NCBI RefSeq assembly: GCF_004343075.1
Contig: NZ_SLXP01000009.1
Span: 62,001-126,000 of the forward strand
Length of the DNA: 64,000 bases
Source of the DNA: Rhodovulum marinum
Lineage (GTDB): Bacteria > Pseudomonadota > Alphaproteobacteria > Rhodobacterales > Rhodobacteraceae
Reading direction: 5' to 3'
Position numbers and translations under genes: made by a program. The notes below the pieces were generated by a model, which worked only from the letters and a program-made list of their open reading frames with translations, did no database searches and was not told where the DNA came from. Positions 51,173-61,351 of this stretch are shown here, one piece after another (the first letter of the stretch is position 1; each line of letters starts with the position of its first letter).

Positions 51173-52167
51173 AGCGACGCCCCCACCATCAGCGCGATAT
51201 CCACCAGCCGGTGTGCATAGCCCATTTCGTTGTCATACCACGCATAAACCTTGAGCTGGGTGCCGTTGACGACCATGGTGGACGGCCCGTCCACGATCCC
51301 CGAACGGGTGTCGTTCACGTAATCGGCCGACACCAGCGGGCGGTCTTCATACCCGAGAATACCCCTCAGCGGGCCTTCGGCGGCGGCCTTGAACAGCGTG
51401 TTGACCTCGTCCGCCGTCACCTCGCGCTGGACCTCGAACACGCAGTCGGTCAGCGACCCGTTCAGCAACGGCACCCGCACCGCGTGGCCGTTCAGCCTGC
51501 CCTTCAGCTCGGGATAGATCAGGGTGATCGCCGTGGCGCTTCCGGTGGTGGTGGGGATCAGCGAATTCAGCGCGGACCGCGCGCGGCGCAGATCCTTGGC
51601 GGGGCGGTCGACGATGGTCTGGGTGTTGGTCACGTCATGGATCGTGGTGATGACGCCGTGGCGGATGCCGATCTGTTCGTGGACGACCTTGACCACCGGG
51701 GCGAGGCAATTCGTGGTGCAACTGGCCGCCGTCACGATGCAGTGCCGGGCGGGGTCGTAGATGCCATGGTTCACCCCGTAGACGATATTCGCCGCATCGC
51801 CATCCTTGACCGGGGCCGAGACCACGACCTTTTTCACGCCCTTCTCGAAATAGGGGGCGATGCTGGCCTCGGTCTTGAACACGCCGGTGCAATCGATCAC
51901 CACGTCGACACCGTCCAGCGGCAGGTCTTCGATCCGGTCGCGGCCTGCGAAGGGCAGCCGGGTGCCGTCGATGGTCACGCTGCCTTCGTCATGGGAAAAC
52001 GCCGCGTCCCACCGCCCGTGCACGGTGTCGAATTCCAGCAGATGCGCGGCCATGGCCGGGTCACCGACGGCATCGTTGATCCAGGCGATGTCCGCACCGC
52101 GTTCCAGAAGGGGGCGCAATGCCAGCTTGCCGATGCGGCCCAGCCCGTTCAGTGCGAAAACCGTCAT
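51169..52167 (-). CDS. ArsJ-associated glyceraldehyde-3-phosphate dehydrogenase
   Basis: The 332-residue GAPDH starts at 52167 ([20 protein letters not shown]). It has the NAD-binding GLGRIGK (8-14), the catalytic Cys150 in [10 protein letters not shown] and the conserved [14 protein letters not shown] near the C-terminus. In ars operons this enzyme joins arsenate to glyceraldehyde 3-phosphate, giving the ArsJ substrate. It overlaps the ArsR-ArsC fusion and arsJ by four bases on each side. Confidence 0.93.
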   Translation of the reverse strand: MTVFALNGLGRIGKLALRPLLERGADIAWINDAVGDPAMAAHLLEFDTVHGRWDAAFSHDEGSVTIDGTRLPFAGRDRIEDLPLDGVDVVIDCTGVFKTEASIAPYFEKGVKKVVVSAPVKDGDAANIVYGVNHGIYDPARHCIVTAASCTTNCLAPVVKVVHEQIGIRHGVITTIHDVTNTQTIVDRPAKDLRRARSALNSLIPTTTGSATAITLIYPELKGRLNGHAVRVPLLNGSLTDCVFEVQREVTADEVNTLFKAAAEGPLRGILGYEDRPLVSADYVNDTRSGIVDGPSTMVVNGTQLKVYAWYDNEMGYAHRLVDIALMVGASL

Positions 52168-53009
52168 GCCGTCAACCCAGCCACGGCGCGCCCGATCTCG
52201 TCGACCGCCTTTTGCAGCGCCAGCCGGTCCAGCGCGTCCAGCCGCAGCGCGGTAAAGGCCTGGATCCGGTTCTTCAGCGCGCCATAGGCCTGCTGAAAGG
52301 CGAGGCTTTTCTGCGCGTCGGTGCCCTCGGCCTTGACCGGATCGGGCATGCCCCAATGGGCGGTGACGGGCTGGCCTTCCCAGGACGGGCATTCCTCGTT
52401 TGCGGCTTGGTCGCAAACCGTGAAGACGAAATCGAGATGCGGCGCGTCCGGCCCGCTGAACTCGGACACGTTCTTGGCGCGCAGAACCGAAACGTCATGG
52501 CCTTTGTCCCTGAGCACCTGCAGGGCGAAAGGGTTCAGTTCGGAATAGGGTTTGGTGCCCGCGGAATAGGCGTTGAACCGGTCGGGCGCGGCGGCACGCA
52601 GCAGCGACTCGGCAAAGATCGAGCGGGCGGAATTGCCAGTGCAGATGAAAAGCACGTTGAATTTGCGGTCGGACATGGGGGGGGCTCCTGTGAGCATGGG
52701 CAGAGAGACGGGCGAACACAGGTCCGACCGCCCGCGGCAGCAATCGAAGAACAGGAAATCGAGGGTGCGTCGCACCTCTGTCATGTTGATCTCATAGCGC
52801 AACGACGTGCCCTCACGCGTCTGGCTGACCAGCCCCGCCCCCATCAGGGCGGACAGATAGGCCGAAAGCGTCGACGGCTTAAGCCCCAGCGCCGCGCCGA
52901 TTTCACCGGCGGGCACGCGGTCGGGATAGCGCCGCATCAGAAGCCGGAAAATCGCTAGCCGCTGGGGATGGCCAAGGGTCGCAAAGCGGGAGGGAATCAA
53001 TTTTTCCAT
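52164..53009 (-). CDS. ArsR repressor fused to LMWP-type arsenate reductase
   Basis: Residues 1-90 form an ArsR winged helix ([40 protein letters not shown]) with a putative As(III) site Cys90-Cys91 and Cys98, similar to AfArsR-type spacing. Residues 112-281 form a low-molecular-weight phosphatase-like ArsC with the catalytic loop CTGNSARS (Cys123). An in-frame ATG at codon 112 has AGGAG eight bases upstream, so ArsC may also be made separately. The junction is a run of eight Cs. It heads the ars operon. Confidence 0.9.
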   Translation of the reverse strand: MEKLIPSRFATLGHPQRLAIFRLLMRRYPDRVPAGEIGAALGLKPSTLSAYLSALMGAGLVSQTREGTSLRYEINMTEVRRTLDFLFFDCCRGRSDLCSPVSLPMLTGAPPMSDRKFNVLFICTGNSARSIFAESLLRAAAPDRFNAYSAGTKPYSELNPFALQVLRDKGHDVSVLRAKNVSEFSGPDAPHLDFVFTVCDQAANEECPSWEGQPVTAHWGMPDPVKAEGTDAQKSLAFQQAYGALKNRIQAFTALRLDALDRLALQKAVDEIGRAVAGLTA

Positions 53010-53031
53010 ATTTCGAGAATATCGGAAATAT
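53008..53031. promoter_or_regulatory. Probable ArsR operator over the arsR start
   Basis: ATATTTC (53008-53014) and GAAATAT (53025-53031) are perfect seven-base inverted arms around GAGAATATCG and touch the start codon. Such A/T-rich palindromes are typical of ArsR-family operators. There is no clear Shine-Dalgarno before the ATG, so the transcript may be leaderless with the operator overlapping the promoter. Confidence 0.6.
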
Positions 53032-53114
53032 ATGACAGGGCAATGACGGCCTGCCGCGTCGAGACCCGGTTCGAACGGGATGCGCCCGCGTGCAAAGCCT
53101 TCTGCGCGCGCGCC

Positions 53115-54008
53115 CTATCCCACGGGATCGTTACAGGGGATCACGTCGACCCGGTGAACGGTCGTGTGCGTGCCTTCGGTCCGCAGCGACCCGCGCACCG
53201 GTGCGACATCTGCATAGTCGCGCCCGATGGCCACCGCGATATGGTCGGCCCCCACCACGATGTCGTTCGTGGGGTCGATCTCGACCCAGCCGGTTTCGGC
53301 CCCGCACCAGGCCCGCACCCAGGCATGCATCGCATCGGCCCCTTCCAGCCGGGGCTGCCCCGGCGGCGGGGTCGTGCGCAAAAAGCCGCTGACATAGCCC
53401 GCGGGGATCCCCACGGCGCGCAGCGCGGCGATCGTGACATGGCTGATATCCTGGCAGACCCCGCGGCGGGCCTCGAACGCCTCGATCGGCAGGGTCGTCA
53501 CCTCGGTCGCCTCGGGGTCGAATTCGAACCGGCTGTGCACCGCATGCGAAATGGCGCAGGTCGCGGACAACGCCGACATATCCGGCTGAACCAACTCTGC
53601 CGCAAAGGCGGCGATCCGGGATTCGTGGCGGATGCGTTCCGATTCCCCCAGGAAATGATGCGGCGCGTCGGGGCCGATGCCCACGACTTCGGCGATATCG
53701 CCGTGCAGCCGCGCCAGGTCGGTCGACAGGTCCAGCCCCGGCGCACCCCCCAGCCGGCGCACCCGCCCCGCAAAGCGGAAGGCGATTTCGGTCAGCGGCC
53801 GGTCATGCGCCAGCTCGGTCGTGGCATTGCCGAAGAAATCGGCGCTGTCACGCCGGAAATCGGGTTCCGGATCGGTATCGACGAAGCCCGAGATCAAGGT
53901 CTGCTCTGCCGAGGTCAGCGGCAGCATCCTGAGCAACGTACGGCTGGATCCCGCGGGCGTTTCGTAGCGATACGCGATCTCGAGCCGGATGTCATAGTCG
54001 GTTGCCAT
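53115..54008 (-). CDS. Transglutaminase-like cysteine protease family protein
   Basis: The 297-residue protein starts at 54008 (MATDYDIRLEIAYRYETPAG). It has a bacterial transglutaminase N-terminal beta domain (1-80) and the papain-like core with Cys185 (RRGVCQDISH), His228 (DAMHAW) and Asp245 (WVEIDPTND). It is the last gene of a three-gene operon with the ATP-grasp/alpha-E protein and the DUF2126 protein. It is presumably a peptidase or amide-bond-forming enzyme acting with them; no substrate is known. Confidence 0.9.
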   Translation of the reverse strand: MATDYDIRLEIAYRYETPAGSSRTLLRMLPLTSAEQTLISGFVDTDPEPDFRRDSADFFGNATTELAHDRPLTEIAFRFAGRVRRLGGAPGLDLSTDLARLHGDIAEVVGIGPDAPHHFLGESERIRHESRIAAFAAELVQPDMSALSATCAISHAVHSRFEFDPEATEVTTLPIEAFEARRGVCQDISHVTIAALRAVGIPAGYVSGFLRTTPPPGQPRLEGADAMHAWVRAWCGAETGWVEIDPTNDIVVGADHIAVAIGRDYADVAPVRGSLRTEGTHTTVHRVDVIPCNDPVG

Positions 54009-54013
54009 GGGTA

Positions 54014-56413
54014 TCAGCTCAGGTAGCGTGCGGTCAGCGTGTCTGACACCTCGCGCAGATCCTTCTGAAGCGCGAGCAGCCGGGCGGGTGTCAGGTCCTC
54101 GGGCGCGGCGACCGAAAGCGCGGTGTGCAGCAGCAGGATGCGGCGCGCGAGATCGGACATCGGGCCGCCCTCCTTGACCGTGGTCAGCATCGCCTCCTGT
54201 TCGCGCAACACATCGAGCTGGAACAGCACCGAACGCGGGTTGCCGGCATCCAGCGCCAACAGGTCGACAATCGTGCAGCAACTGGTGGCCATCGGGTAAC
54301 GCCGACGGTGGGTCATCACGCTGTCGCCGACCTCGACGGCCACGTCGAAGCTTCCGGGGGGGGCCTCGGGATCGGCAAACGCCGCCAGCAAGGTCAGCAT
54401 CTGGTCGGCCCGTTCCAGCGCGCGACCCATCGTCAGAAAGCGCCAGCCGGAAAAGCGGAACATGTTATCATGCACCAGCCCCGCGAACCCGGCGAGCCTG
54501 CGCAGCAATTCGGTCATCTTGCGCGCCGCCTCGTCGCCCGGGCGCACGCGGTTGTACATGCCCCGCGCGGTGAAGGCGAGGTCGTTCAGCGCGTGCCAGC
54601 CGTCGGTCGAGAACCGGTCGCGCACCTTGCCCGCGCAGCCCTGCGCCGCCTCGAACAGTTCGAGGATGGCGGCGGGCACGGGTTCGTCGGGGTCGATGTC
54701 GAACCCGTCCAGATAGCGTTCAAGATGCGCAAGCACCGGCATTTCGCGGTGACCGACCTCCTCCAGCCGCAGGTGATAGGCGCGCAGTTCGCGCACCCGT
54801 GCCTCGGCCCGTTCGACGTAACGGCCCAGCCAATACAGGTTGTCCGCCGCGCGCGAGGGCAGCACGCCCGGCAGGCGGCGCGCGAATGGCCCCTCTTGCC
54901 GGCTGGCCAGGCTGTCGGGGGTGACGGGGTCGTCGCTGACCACCCAGACATCGGCGACCGAACCGCCGTTCTTCATCGCCAGTGCCGTCGGGTCCTCGGT
55001 CCGGCCGATCCGGGCATAGCCGCCGGGCATCACCACCCAGCCATCGGGGGTGCGCGCGGCGAAGACGCGGATCAGCATCGGGCGGGGCACCAGTTCGCCG
55101 TCGATCATGGCGGGCGTGGTGGACAGCGTCGCGGCCTCTTGCCCGACCAGCTTGGCGCCGTCGGTTTCCAGCCAGTCGCCGATGGGTTTCTGCGCCGTGC
55201 CCCGGAAATCGCCACCCAGCGCGGTCGAGGCGTCCACCTCGAAGGGAAGGTCGGTGGACAGCGCCCGGCCGATCATCATCCGCTGGAGGTTGTCATAGAC
55301 ATAGGCCCGCTCGGCCGCCTGCCCGCACCACCAGGTCGCGATGTTGGGGATTTTCAGGCCCTCGCCGGTCAGCCGTTCGCAGATGCGCGGCAGGAACGCC
55401 ATCAGCGCCCGCGCCTCGAGCACGCCCGAGCCCAGGCAGTTCAGCATCGTCAGCTCGCGCGCCCGAAGCGCCGCGACCATGCCCGGCGTGCCCAGCGCCG
55501 AGGTTTCGTCCAGTTCCAAGGGGTCGGCAAAGCGGGAATCAAGCCGCCGCCACAACACGCTGACCGGCTGTGGCCCGTCGATGGTGCGCACCGTCAACTT
55601 GCCCCGCTCGACCTTCAGATCCTCGCATTCCAGAAGCAGGAAACCGAGGTAGCGGGCGATATAGGCATGCTCGAAATAGGTATCGGAATGCTGGCCCGGC
55701 GTCAGGATCGCAACCCGGCCCGCATCGCCCCTGAGCGCGTTCATCGCATCGCGATAGGCCCGGAAAAAGCCCGCCAGCCGGCGGATATTGGCGGCCGGGA
55801 ACAGATCGGGAAAGACCCGCGCCGTCGCCATGCGGTTTTCCAGCGCAAAGCCCGACCCCGAGGGCGCCTGGGTCCTGTCGCCCAGCACCAGCCACGACCC
55901 GTCGGGCGAACGGCCGACCTCGAAGGCCACAAAATGCAGAAAATGATCCGAACGGGGACGTATCCCCACCACGGGCCGCAACCATTCGCGGTTGCGCGCC
56001 ACCAGTTCGGGCGGCAGCAGCCCCTGCGACACCAGCCTGGCCGGCCCATAGAGATCGGCCATGACCTGTTCCAGCAGGTCGGCGCGCTGGACCAGGCCTT
56101 CGGACAGGCGCTGCCATTCGTCGTCGGCGATCATCACGGGGATATGCGACAGCGGCCAGTCGCGCACGGTCGACCCGCTCGACGTATGCTGGCGGTAATA
56201 GACGCCCGCGTCGTGCAGGTGCTGGTCGCCACGGGCGAACCGCTGGGACAGGTCCTCGGCGCCCTGCCCGGCCAACAGGTCGATCAGGGGCTGCCAGACG
56301 GGCCGGACACTTCCATCCGGTCGCAACAACTCGTCCGCAACGCCGGGCGGCGGGCGATAGCCCCGCAGAAGGGCCGCGGCCGGATCGTCCTTCAGGTGAC
56401 CCGCGGAACTCAT
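54014..56413 (-). CDS. Circularly permuted ATP-grasp plus alpha-E domain fusion protein
   Basis: The 799-residue protein combines two families usually encoded separately. Residues about 1-480 are a COG2308-type circularly permuted ATP-grasp (HIPVMIADDEWQRLSEGLVQ, ILTPGQHSDTYFEHAYIARY, ATWWCGQAAERAYV). Residues about 505-799 are an alpha-E domain (COG2307; RAADNLYWLGRYVERAEARV, FTARGMYNRVRPGDEAAR). A predicted amidoligase makes a peptide-like product, with alpha-E as a partner. It sits one base from the DUF2126 gene and five from the transglutaminase gene. Confidence 0.9.
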   Translation of the reverse strand: MSSAGHLKDDPAAALLRGYRPPPGVADELLRPDGSVRPVWQPLIDLLAGQGAEDLSQRFARGDQHLHDAGVYYRQHTSSGSTVRDWPLSHIPVMIADDEWQRLSEGLVQRADLLEQVMADLYGPARLVSQGLLPPELVARNREWLRPVVGIRPRSDHFLHFVAFEVGRSPDGSWLVLGDRTQAPSGSGFALENRMATARVFPDLFPAANIRRLAGFFRAYRDAMNALRGDAGRVAILTPGQHSDTYFEHAYIARYLGFLLLECEDLKVERGKLTVRTIDGPQPVSVLWRRLDSRFADPLELDETSALGTPGMVAALRARELTMLNCLGSGVLEARALMAFLPRICERLTGEGLKIPNIATWWCGQAAERAYVYDNLQRMMIGRALSTDLPFEVDASTALGGDFRGTAQKPIGDWLETDGAKLVGQEAATLSTTPAMIDGELVPRPMLIRVFAARTPDGWVVMPGGYARIGRTEDPTALAMKNGGSVADVWVVSDDPVTPDSLASRQEGPFARRLPGVLPSRAADNLYWLGRYVERAEARVRELRAYHLRLEEVGHREMPVLAHLERYLDGFDIDPDEPVPAAILELFEAAQGCAGKVRDRFSTDGWHALNDLAFTARGMYNRVRPGDEAARKMTELLRRLAGFAGLVHDNMFRFSGWRFLTMGRALERADQMLTLLAAFADPEAPPGSFDVAVEVGDSVMTHRRRYPMATSCCTIVDLLALDAGNPRSVLFQLDVLREQEAMLTTVKEGGPMSDLARRILLLHTALSVAAPEDLTPARLLALQKDLREVSDTLTARYLS

Positions 56414-56414
56414 G

Positions 56415-59400
56415 TCAAAGGCCCGGCGCGCGGCGCAGGTCGAGTGTCATCGGGAATTCGGGATGGGGCTGTTCAGGGGCGGGCCAATAGCTGCCCGGCG
56501 TATGGCCCATCTTCTCGAACCGGGCCAAGCGGCGGGCCTCGGCCTCGTTGGCATTCACGGGGAAGGTATCGTAGTTGCGCCCGCCCGGATGCGCGACGTG
56601 ATAGGTGCAGCCACCCAGCGCCCGCCCCGACCAGGTGTCGAAGATGTCCAGCGCAAGCGGCGCGTTGACCGGCAGGACGGGGTGCAGCGCCTCGGCCGGT
56701 TGCCACGCCTTGAAGCGGACGCCGCCAATGGCCACGCCGGCAGTTTCGGTGGGGTGCAGCGGCACGGCACGGCGGTTGCAGGTCACGATGTAGCGGCCCG
56801 GGTTGGTGGCGGTCAGTTTGACCTGCATGCGTTCCACCGAACTGTCGGTATAGCGCACGGTGCCGCCGATGGCGCCGCGCTCGCCCAGCACGTGCCAGGG
56901 TTCCAGCGCCTGGCGAAGTTCTAGGTGCACGCCCTCGTAGTCCACCTCGCCGCAGAACGGGAACCGGAACTCCTGCTGCGCCTCGTACCAGTCCGGCCGG
57001 AACGCGAAGCCGTGATCGGCAAGATCGCGCAGCACGCCGAGGAAGTCCTGCCACACGAAATGCGGCAGCATGAACCGGTCATGCAGTTCCGTGCCCCAGC
57101 GCACCGGCTTGCCCTTGACCGGGTTCGCCCAGAGCCGCGCGAGGATCGCCCGGATCAGCACCTGTTGCGCCAGGCTCATCCGCGCATCGGGCGGCATCTC
57201 GAAGCCACGGAATTCCACCAGCCCCAGGCGTCCCGTGGGGCCGTCAGGCGAATAAAGCTTGTCGATGCAAAGTTCCGCCCGGTGGGTGTTGCCTGTAACG
57301 TCGATCAGGATGTTGCGCAGCAGGCGGTCGACCAGCCAGGGCGCGGGCGCCTCGCCCTCGCCCGGATCGGGAAACTGCGCCAGCGCGATTTCCAGCTCGT
57401 AGAGGCTGTCATGGCGGGCCTCGTCGATCCGGGGGGCCTGCGACGTCGGGCCTATGAACAGGCCAGAGAACAGGTAGGACAGGCTGGGATGCCGCTGCCA
57501 GTAGAGGATCAGCGAACGCAGCAGGTCCGGTCGGCGCAGGAAGGGCGAATCGTTGGGCGTTTCGCCGCCCACCACCACGTGATTGCCGCCGCCCGTGCCG
57601 CAATGCTTGCCGTCGATCATGAACTTGTCAGCGCCAAGGCGGGTCAGCCGCGCCTCTTCGTAGACGCCTTGGGTGATGGTCTTGCAATCCTCCCAGCCGT
57701 TCGCCGGGTGGATATTGACCTCCAGCACGCCGGGGTCGGGGGCCACGCGGATCACGTTCAGCCGCGGGTCGTGCGGCGGCGCATAGCCCTCGATATGCAC
57801 GGGCAGACCCATTTCGGCAGCCGTCGCCTCGGCCACAGCGACAAGTTCCAGGTAATCCTCGACATCCTCGACGGGGGGCATGAACACGCAAAGCCGCCCG
57901 TCGCGGGGTTCGACCGACAGCGCGGTGCGGACCGCGTCGGTCCCCAATTCCTGTTCGCGCACATCCTGCACTGCGCCCCCCCCGGTGAAGCGGGCGACGG
58001 GCTGGGCGTGGCCCGGCGTCGTTTCGGGCAGCCCGGCCGCGGCGGCGCGGTCGGCGGCGTCGAACTCGGGAAGCGGGCCGCGCGCGACCGTCGGATCGGT
58101 GACATAGGTATAGGGGTATTGCGCGGGCGGGATGTGCGGCAGGCTGCCCAGCGGCAGGCGATAGCCCACCGGGCTGTCGCCGGGCACCAGGAACAGCTTG
58201 CCGCGGCGCATCTTCCATTTCTCCGACCGCCAGCGCTTGCCGGTCGCCTTGGCCTGCCACCGCTGGATCGGCAGGATGTGACCCGCCGGGTCGGTCAGGC
58301 CGCGGGCAAAGACGCGGGCGATGCGGGCGCGTTCCTCGGGGTCCTTCAGTTTCGAGTTTTCGGGGGTGACGTTCTCGGGCAGGTTGCCCTCCTTGAGAAT
58401 CCACTCGGCCGGATCCTCGTAGGCAGGCACCACCATGTCGGCGTCCACCCCCAACCGGTCGGCCATGCCTTTCAGCAGAGCCTCGGCCTGATCCGGGCCT
58501 GCCCCGGTCTGGGCCGTTTCCTCGGCGATCAGGTCGGGGTTCTTCCAGATCGGCTTGCCGTCCCTGCGCCAATACAACGAGAAGGTCCAGCGCGGCAGCG
58601 TTTCGCCCGGGTACCACTTGCCCTGTCCGTAATGCAGGAATCCGCCCGGCGCAAAACGGTCGCGCAGACGCCGGATCAGCCGGTCGGCCAGGCCGCGTTT
58701 CATCGGGCCCACGGCGGCGGTGTTCCACTCGTCCGATTCGAAATCGTCGATGGAAACAAAGGTCGGCTCGCCCCCCATGGTCAGGCGCATGTCGCCCGCC
58801 TCGATCGCGGCATCGACCTTGTGGCCCAGCGCATCCAGCGCCTGCCACGCCTCGTCCGAAAACGGCTTGGTGATGCGCGGGTGTTCTGCGGCGCGATGCA
58901 CCTCCATGTGGAAGTCGAAATCGACCTCGGCGGGGCTGGCCATGCCGGTGATGGGCGCGGCGTTGCGGTAATGCGGCGTGGCGGCCAGCGGGATGTGGCT
59001 TTCGCCGGTCAGAAGCCCTGAGGTCGGGTCGAGCCCGATCCATCCCGCCCCGGGCAGATAGACCTCGCACCAGGCGTGCAGATCGGTGAAGTCGTGATCG
59101 GTGCCGGGTGGACCGTCCAGCGCCACCAGGTCGGGTTTCAGCTGGATCAGGTAGCCCGACACGAACCGCGCCGCGAGGCCGAGGTGCCGCAGCACCTGCA
59201 CCAGGAGCCACGAGGTATCGCGGCAAGAGCCCGACTTCAGGCGCAACGTGTCCTCGGGCGTCTGCACGCCGGGTTCCATGCGGATGACATAGCCGATCTC
59301 GCGTTCCAGCCGGGCGTTCAGTTCGACGATGAAATCGACCGTCCGCTCGGCCGCGCGCGGGATGGTGGCAAGAAAGGCGGTCAGCAGCGGCCCCGCCGGT

Positions 59401-59762
59401 TCGGGCGTGCGGTAGATCGACAGGTCATCCACCAGGTCGGCGGGATAGTCGAAGGGCCATGCCTCGGCGATCTCGTCCACGAAGAAATCGAACGGGTTGT
59501 AGACCGTCATGTCGGCGACGAGGTCCACCTCGATCCTGAGTTCGCGCACCGGTTCGGGGAACACGAAGCGCGACAGCCAGTTGCCGTAGGGGTCCTGCTG
59601 ATGATTGACGAAATGGCCCTCGGGCGAAACCTTGAGGCTGTGCGAGATCACCCGCGTGCGGCTGTGCGGCGCGGGCCGCAGGCGGATCACCTGCGGACCC
59701 AGGCTGACCGGACGGTCATAGCGATAATGCGTCAGGTGACGGATGCTTGCGGTGATGGCCAT
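56415..59762 (-). CDS. Transglutaminase-DUF2126 fusion protein
   Basis: The 1115-residue protein has an N-terminal transglutaminase-like module (1-290) with Cys180 ([11 protein letters not shown]), His229 ([10 protein letters not shown]) and Asp245 (GLDPTSGLL), and a large C-terminal DUF2126 region (about 300-1115, COG4196). The latter contains [59 protein letters not shown] and [13 protein letters not shown]. The last motifs resemble glutamine-synthetase-like or ATP-grasp ligase metal and nucleotide sites. It is first in the operon. Confidence 0.92.
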   Translation of the reverse strand: MAITASIRHLTHYRYDRPVSLGPQVIRLRPAPHSRTRVISHSLKVSPEGHFVNHQQDPYGNWLSRFVFPEPVRELRIEVDLVADMTVYNPFDFFVDEIAEAWPFDYPADLVDDLSIYRTPEPAGPLLTAFLATIPRAAERTVDFIVELNARLEREIGYVIRMEPGVQTPEDTLRLKSGSCRDTSWLLVQVLRHLGLAARFVSGYLIQLKPDLVALDGPPGTDHDFTDLHAWCEVYLPGAGWIGLDPTSGLLTGESHIPLAATPHYRNAAPITGMASPAEVDFDFHMEVHRAAEHPRITKPFSDEAWQALDALGHKVDAAIEAGDMRLTMGGEPTFVSIDDFESDEWNTAAVGPMKRGLADRLIRRLRDRFAPGGFLHYGQGKWYPGETLPRWTFSLYWRRDGKPIWKNPDLIAEETAQTGAGPDQAEALLKGMADRLGVDADMVVPAYEDPAEWILKEGNLPENVTPENSKLKDPEERARIARVFARGLTDPAGHILPIQRWQAKATGKRWRSEKWKMRRGKLFLVPGDSPVGYRLPLGSLPHIPPAQYPYTYVTDPTVARGPLPEFDAADRAAAAGLPETTPGHAQPVARFTGGGAVQDVREQELGTDAVRTALSVEPRDGRLCVFMPPVEDVEDYLELVAVAEATAAEMGLPVHIEGYAPPHDPRLNVIRVAPDPGVLEVNIHPANGWEDCKTITQGVYEEARLTRLGADKFMIDGKHCGTGGGNHVVVGGETPNDSPFLRRPDLLRSLILYWQRHPSLSYLFSGLFIGPTSQAPRIDEARHDSLYELEIALAQFPDPGEGEAPAPWLVDRLLRNILIDVTGNTHRAELCIDKLYSPDGPTGRLGLVEFRGFEMPPDARMSLAQQVLIRAILARLWANPVKGKPVRWGTELHDRFMLPHFVWQDFLGVLRDLADHGFAFRPDWYEAQQEFRFPFCGEVDYEGVHLELRQALEPWHVLGERGAIGGTVRYTDSSVERMQVKLTATNPGRYIVTCNRRAVPLHPTETAGVAIGGVRFKAWQPAEALHPVLPVNAPLALDIFDTWSGRALGGCTYHVAHPGGRNYDTFPVNANEAEARRLARFEKMGHTPGSYWPAPEQPHPEFPMTLDLRRAPGL

Positions 59763-60117
59763 ATGTGGGTTCGCGCGTTTGGGGCTTCATCGCAGCAAAG
59801 ACGGTTTTCCGAGCACTGTAAACCGGTTCCGCGGGCTTGCCGCCAATCCGCCCCCTGGGAAAGCGGGGCGCATGCTGCGGCGGATGGCCCGGCAGATGCG
59901 CCACCACCCGCCGAGGCGGCCCCGGCGCGGCCGGGTGGCACGTCGTGGCGGCGAAAGCTGTGCCCACCGCGCAGCCCGAGCGTGGTATCGTGACGCGGAC
60001 AGCCCCGGATCACGGCGGTACTGCGGAGGAAACACGACAGGGGCGAAATACGCTAGAACCACCGCCTGACGGTGGGATTCCGTCGGAGAAGCAAACAAAA
60101 CACCAAGGGAGGAGTGA
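59763..60117. other. Divergent gap between the DUF2126 operon and a hydrolase gene
   Basis: The 355 bases should contain both promoters. The only clear structure is CCACCG-cctga-CGGTGG near 60058-60075, 43 bases before the hydrolase ATG, and a GGGAGGAG ribosome site directly before it. Open frames here are GC-driven and not convincing. Confidence 0.5.
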
Positions 60118-61314
60118 ATGAACACCAACGGATGGAAGCCGGCCTTCGATGCCGTTCTGGACGGCGTGACGGCGGGGGCGCAGGCAAACCGCGTACCGGG
60201 CGTCGTCGCCATGGTCACGGACCGCATGGCCAATGTCTACGAGGGCGCCAGGGGCGTCCGCGACCTGGGCACCGAGGTTGCGATGACGACCGACACGGTC
60301 TTCGCCCTTTTCTCGACCACCAAGGCGATCGGCGGGACGGCGGTAATGCAATGCGTCGAGGAGGACCTTCTGGACCTTGACGCGCCGGCGAAGGAATACG
60401 CCCCCGCGATAGGTGAATTGCAGGTGCTGGACGGGTTCGACGCCGACGGCAACCCCGTGCTGCGCCCCCCGAAATCCGATATCACCACGCGCCAGTTGAT
60501 GCTGCATACGGCCGGGTTCGGATACGATTTCTTCAACGCGAACTACCTGAAGATGGCCGAGGATCACGGCCAACCCTCGGTCGTCACCGGCACGATGGCG
60601 GCGCTCAAGACGCCGTTGCTGTTCGATCCGGGCGAGAAATGGGAATACGGCACCAATATCGACTGGGCGGGCCAGGTCGTCGAGGGCATCCGCGGCAAGC
60701 GGCTGTCCGAGGTGCTGGCGGAACGCGTTTTCGAACCTCTTGGCATCACCGACATGGCCTTTACCCGCACCGACGACATGAAGGCGCGGACCGCCTCGAT
60801 CCATGCCCGCGGCGCCGACGGGTCGCTGACGCCGCTGGGTTTCGCGCTGCCGGACAATCCAGAGGTCGACATGGCCGGGCACGGGCTTTACGGCCCGGTC
60901 GGCGAATACATGAAATTCATCCGGATGTGGCTGAACGACGGGCTGGGGCCGAACGGGCGGGTGCTGAAGCCCGAAACCGTGGAACAGGCCGTCCGCAACG
61001 GGCTGCAGCCGCACCAGAAGGTGGTGATGCTGCCCGGTGTGATCCCGTCGCTGTCGAACGATGCAGAGTTCTTTCCTGGACTCAAGAAAAGCTGGTCCTA
61101 CAGCTTCATGGTCAACGACGAAGACGCCCCGACCGGTCGGCCGGCGGGCGCCATCGGCTGGGCGGGGCTGGCGAACCTGTTCTACTGGATCGACCGGCAG
61201 AACGGGTTCGGCGGCTTCTGGGCCACCCAGATCCTGCCCTTCGGCGATCCGGTGTCGTTCGGGGCCTATCTTGATTTCGAAACGGTTTTCTACCGGAACC
61301 TGCGCGGGTCGTAG
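60118..61314 (+). CDS. Serine hydrolase of the beta-lactamase / EstB family
   Basis: The 398-residue protein has the SxxK nucleophile motif FSTTK (Ser66-Lys69), a YGTN tyrosine motif near residue 180 and a [10 protein letters not shown] region near the end. It lacks a signal peptide, so it is a cytoplasmic esterase or amidase rather than a periplasmic beta-lactamase. GGGAGGAG precedes the ATG. The substrate is unknown. It is divergent from the DUF2126 operon and convergent with the flavoprotein gene. Confidence 0.87.
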   Translation: MNTNGWKPAFDAVLDGVTAGAQANRVPGVVAMVTDRMANVYEGARGVRDLGTEVAMTTDTVFALFSTTKAIGGTAVMQCVEEDLLDLDAPAKEYAPAIGELQVLDGFDADGNPVLRPPKSDITTRQLMLHTAGFGYDFFNANYLKMAEDHGQPSVVTGTMAALKTPLLFDPGEKWEYGTNIDWAGQVVEGIRGKRLSEVLAERVFEPLGITDMAFTRTDDMKARTASIHARGADGSLTPLGFALPDNPEVDMAGHGLYGPVGEYMKFIRMWLNDGLGPNGRVLKPETVEQAVRNGLQPHQKVVMLPGVIPSLSNDAEFFPGLKKSWSYSFMVNDEDAPTGRPAGAIGWAGLANLFYWIDRQNGFGGFWATQILPFGDPVSFGAYLDFETVFYRNLRGS

Positions 61315-61351
61315 GCCGCGTGAGCGTGACGGTCCACTGCCCGCCGGGGCG

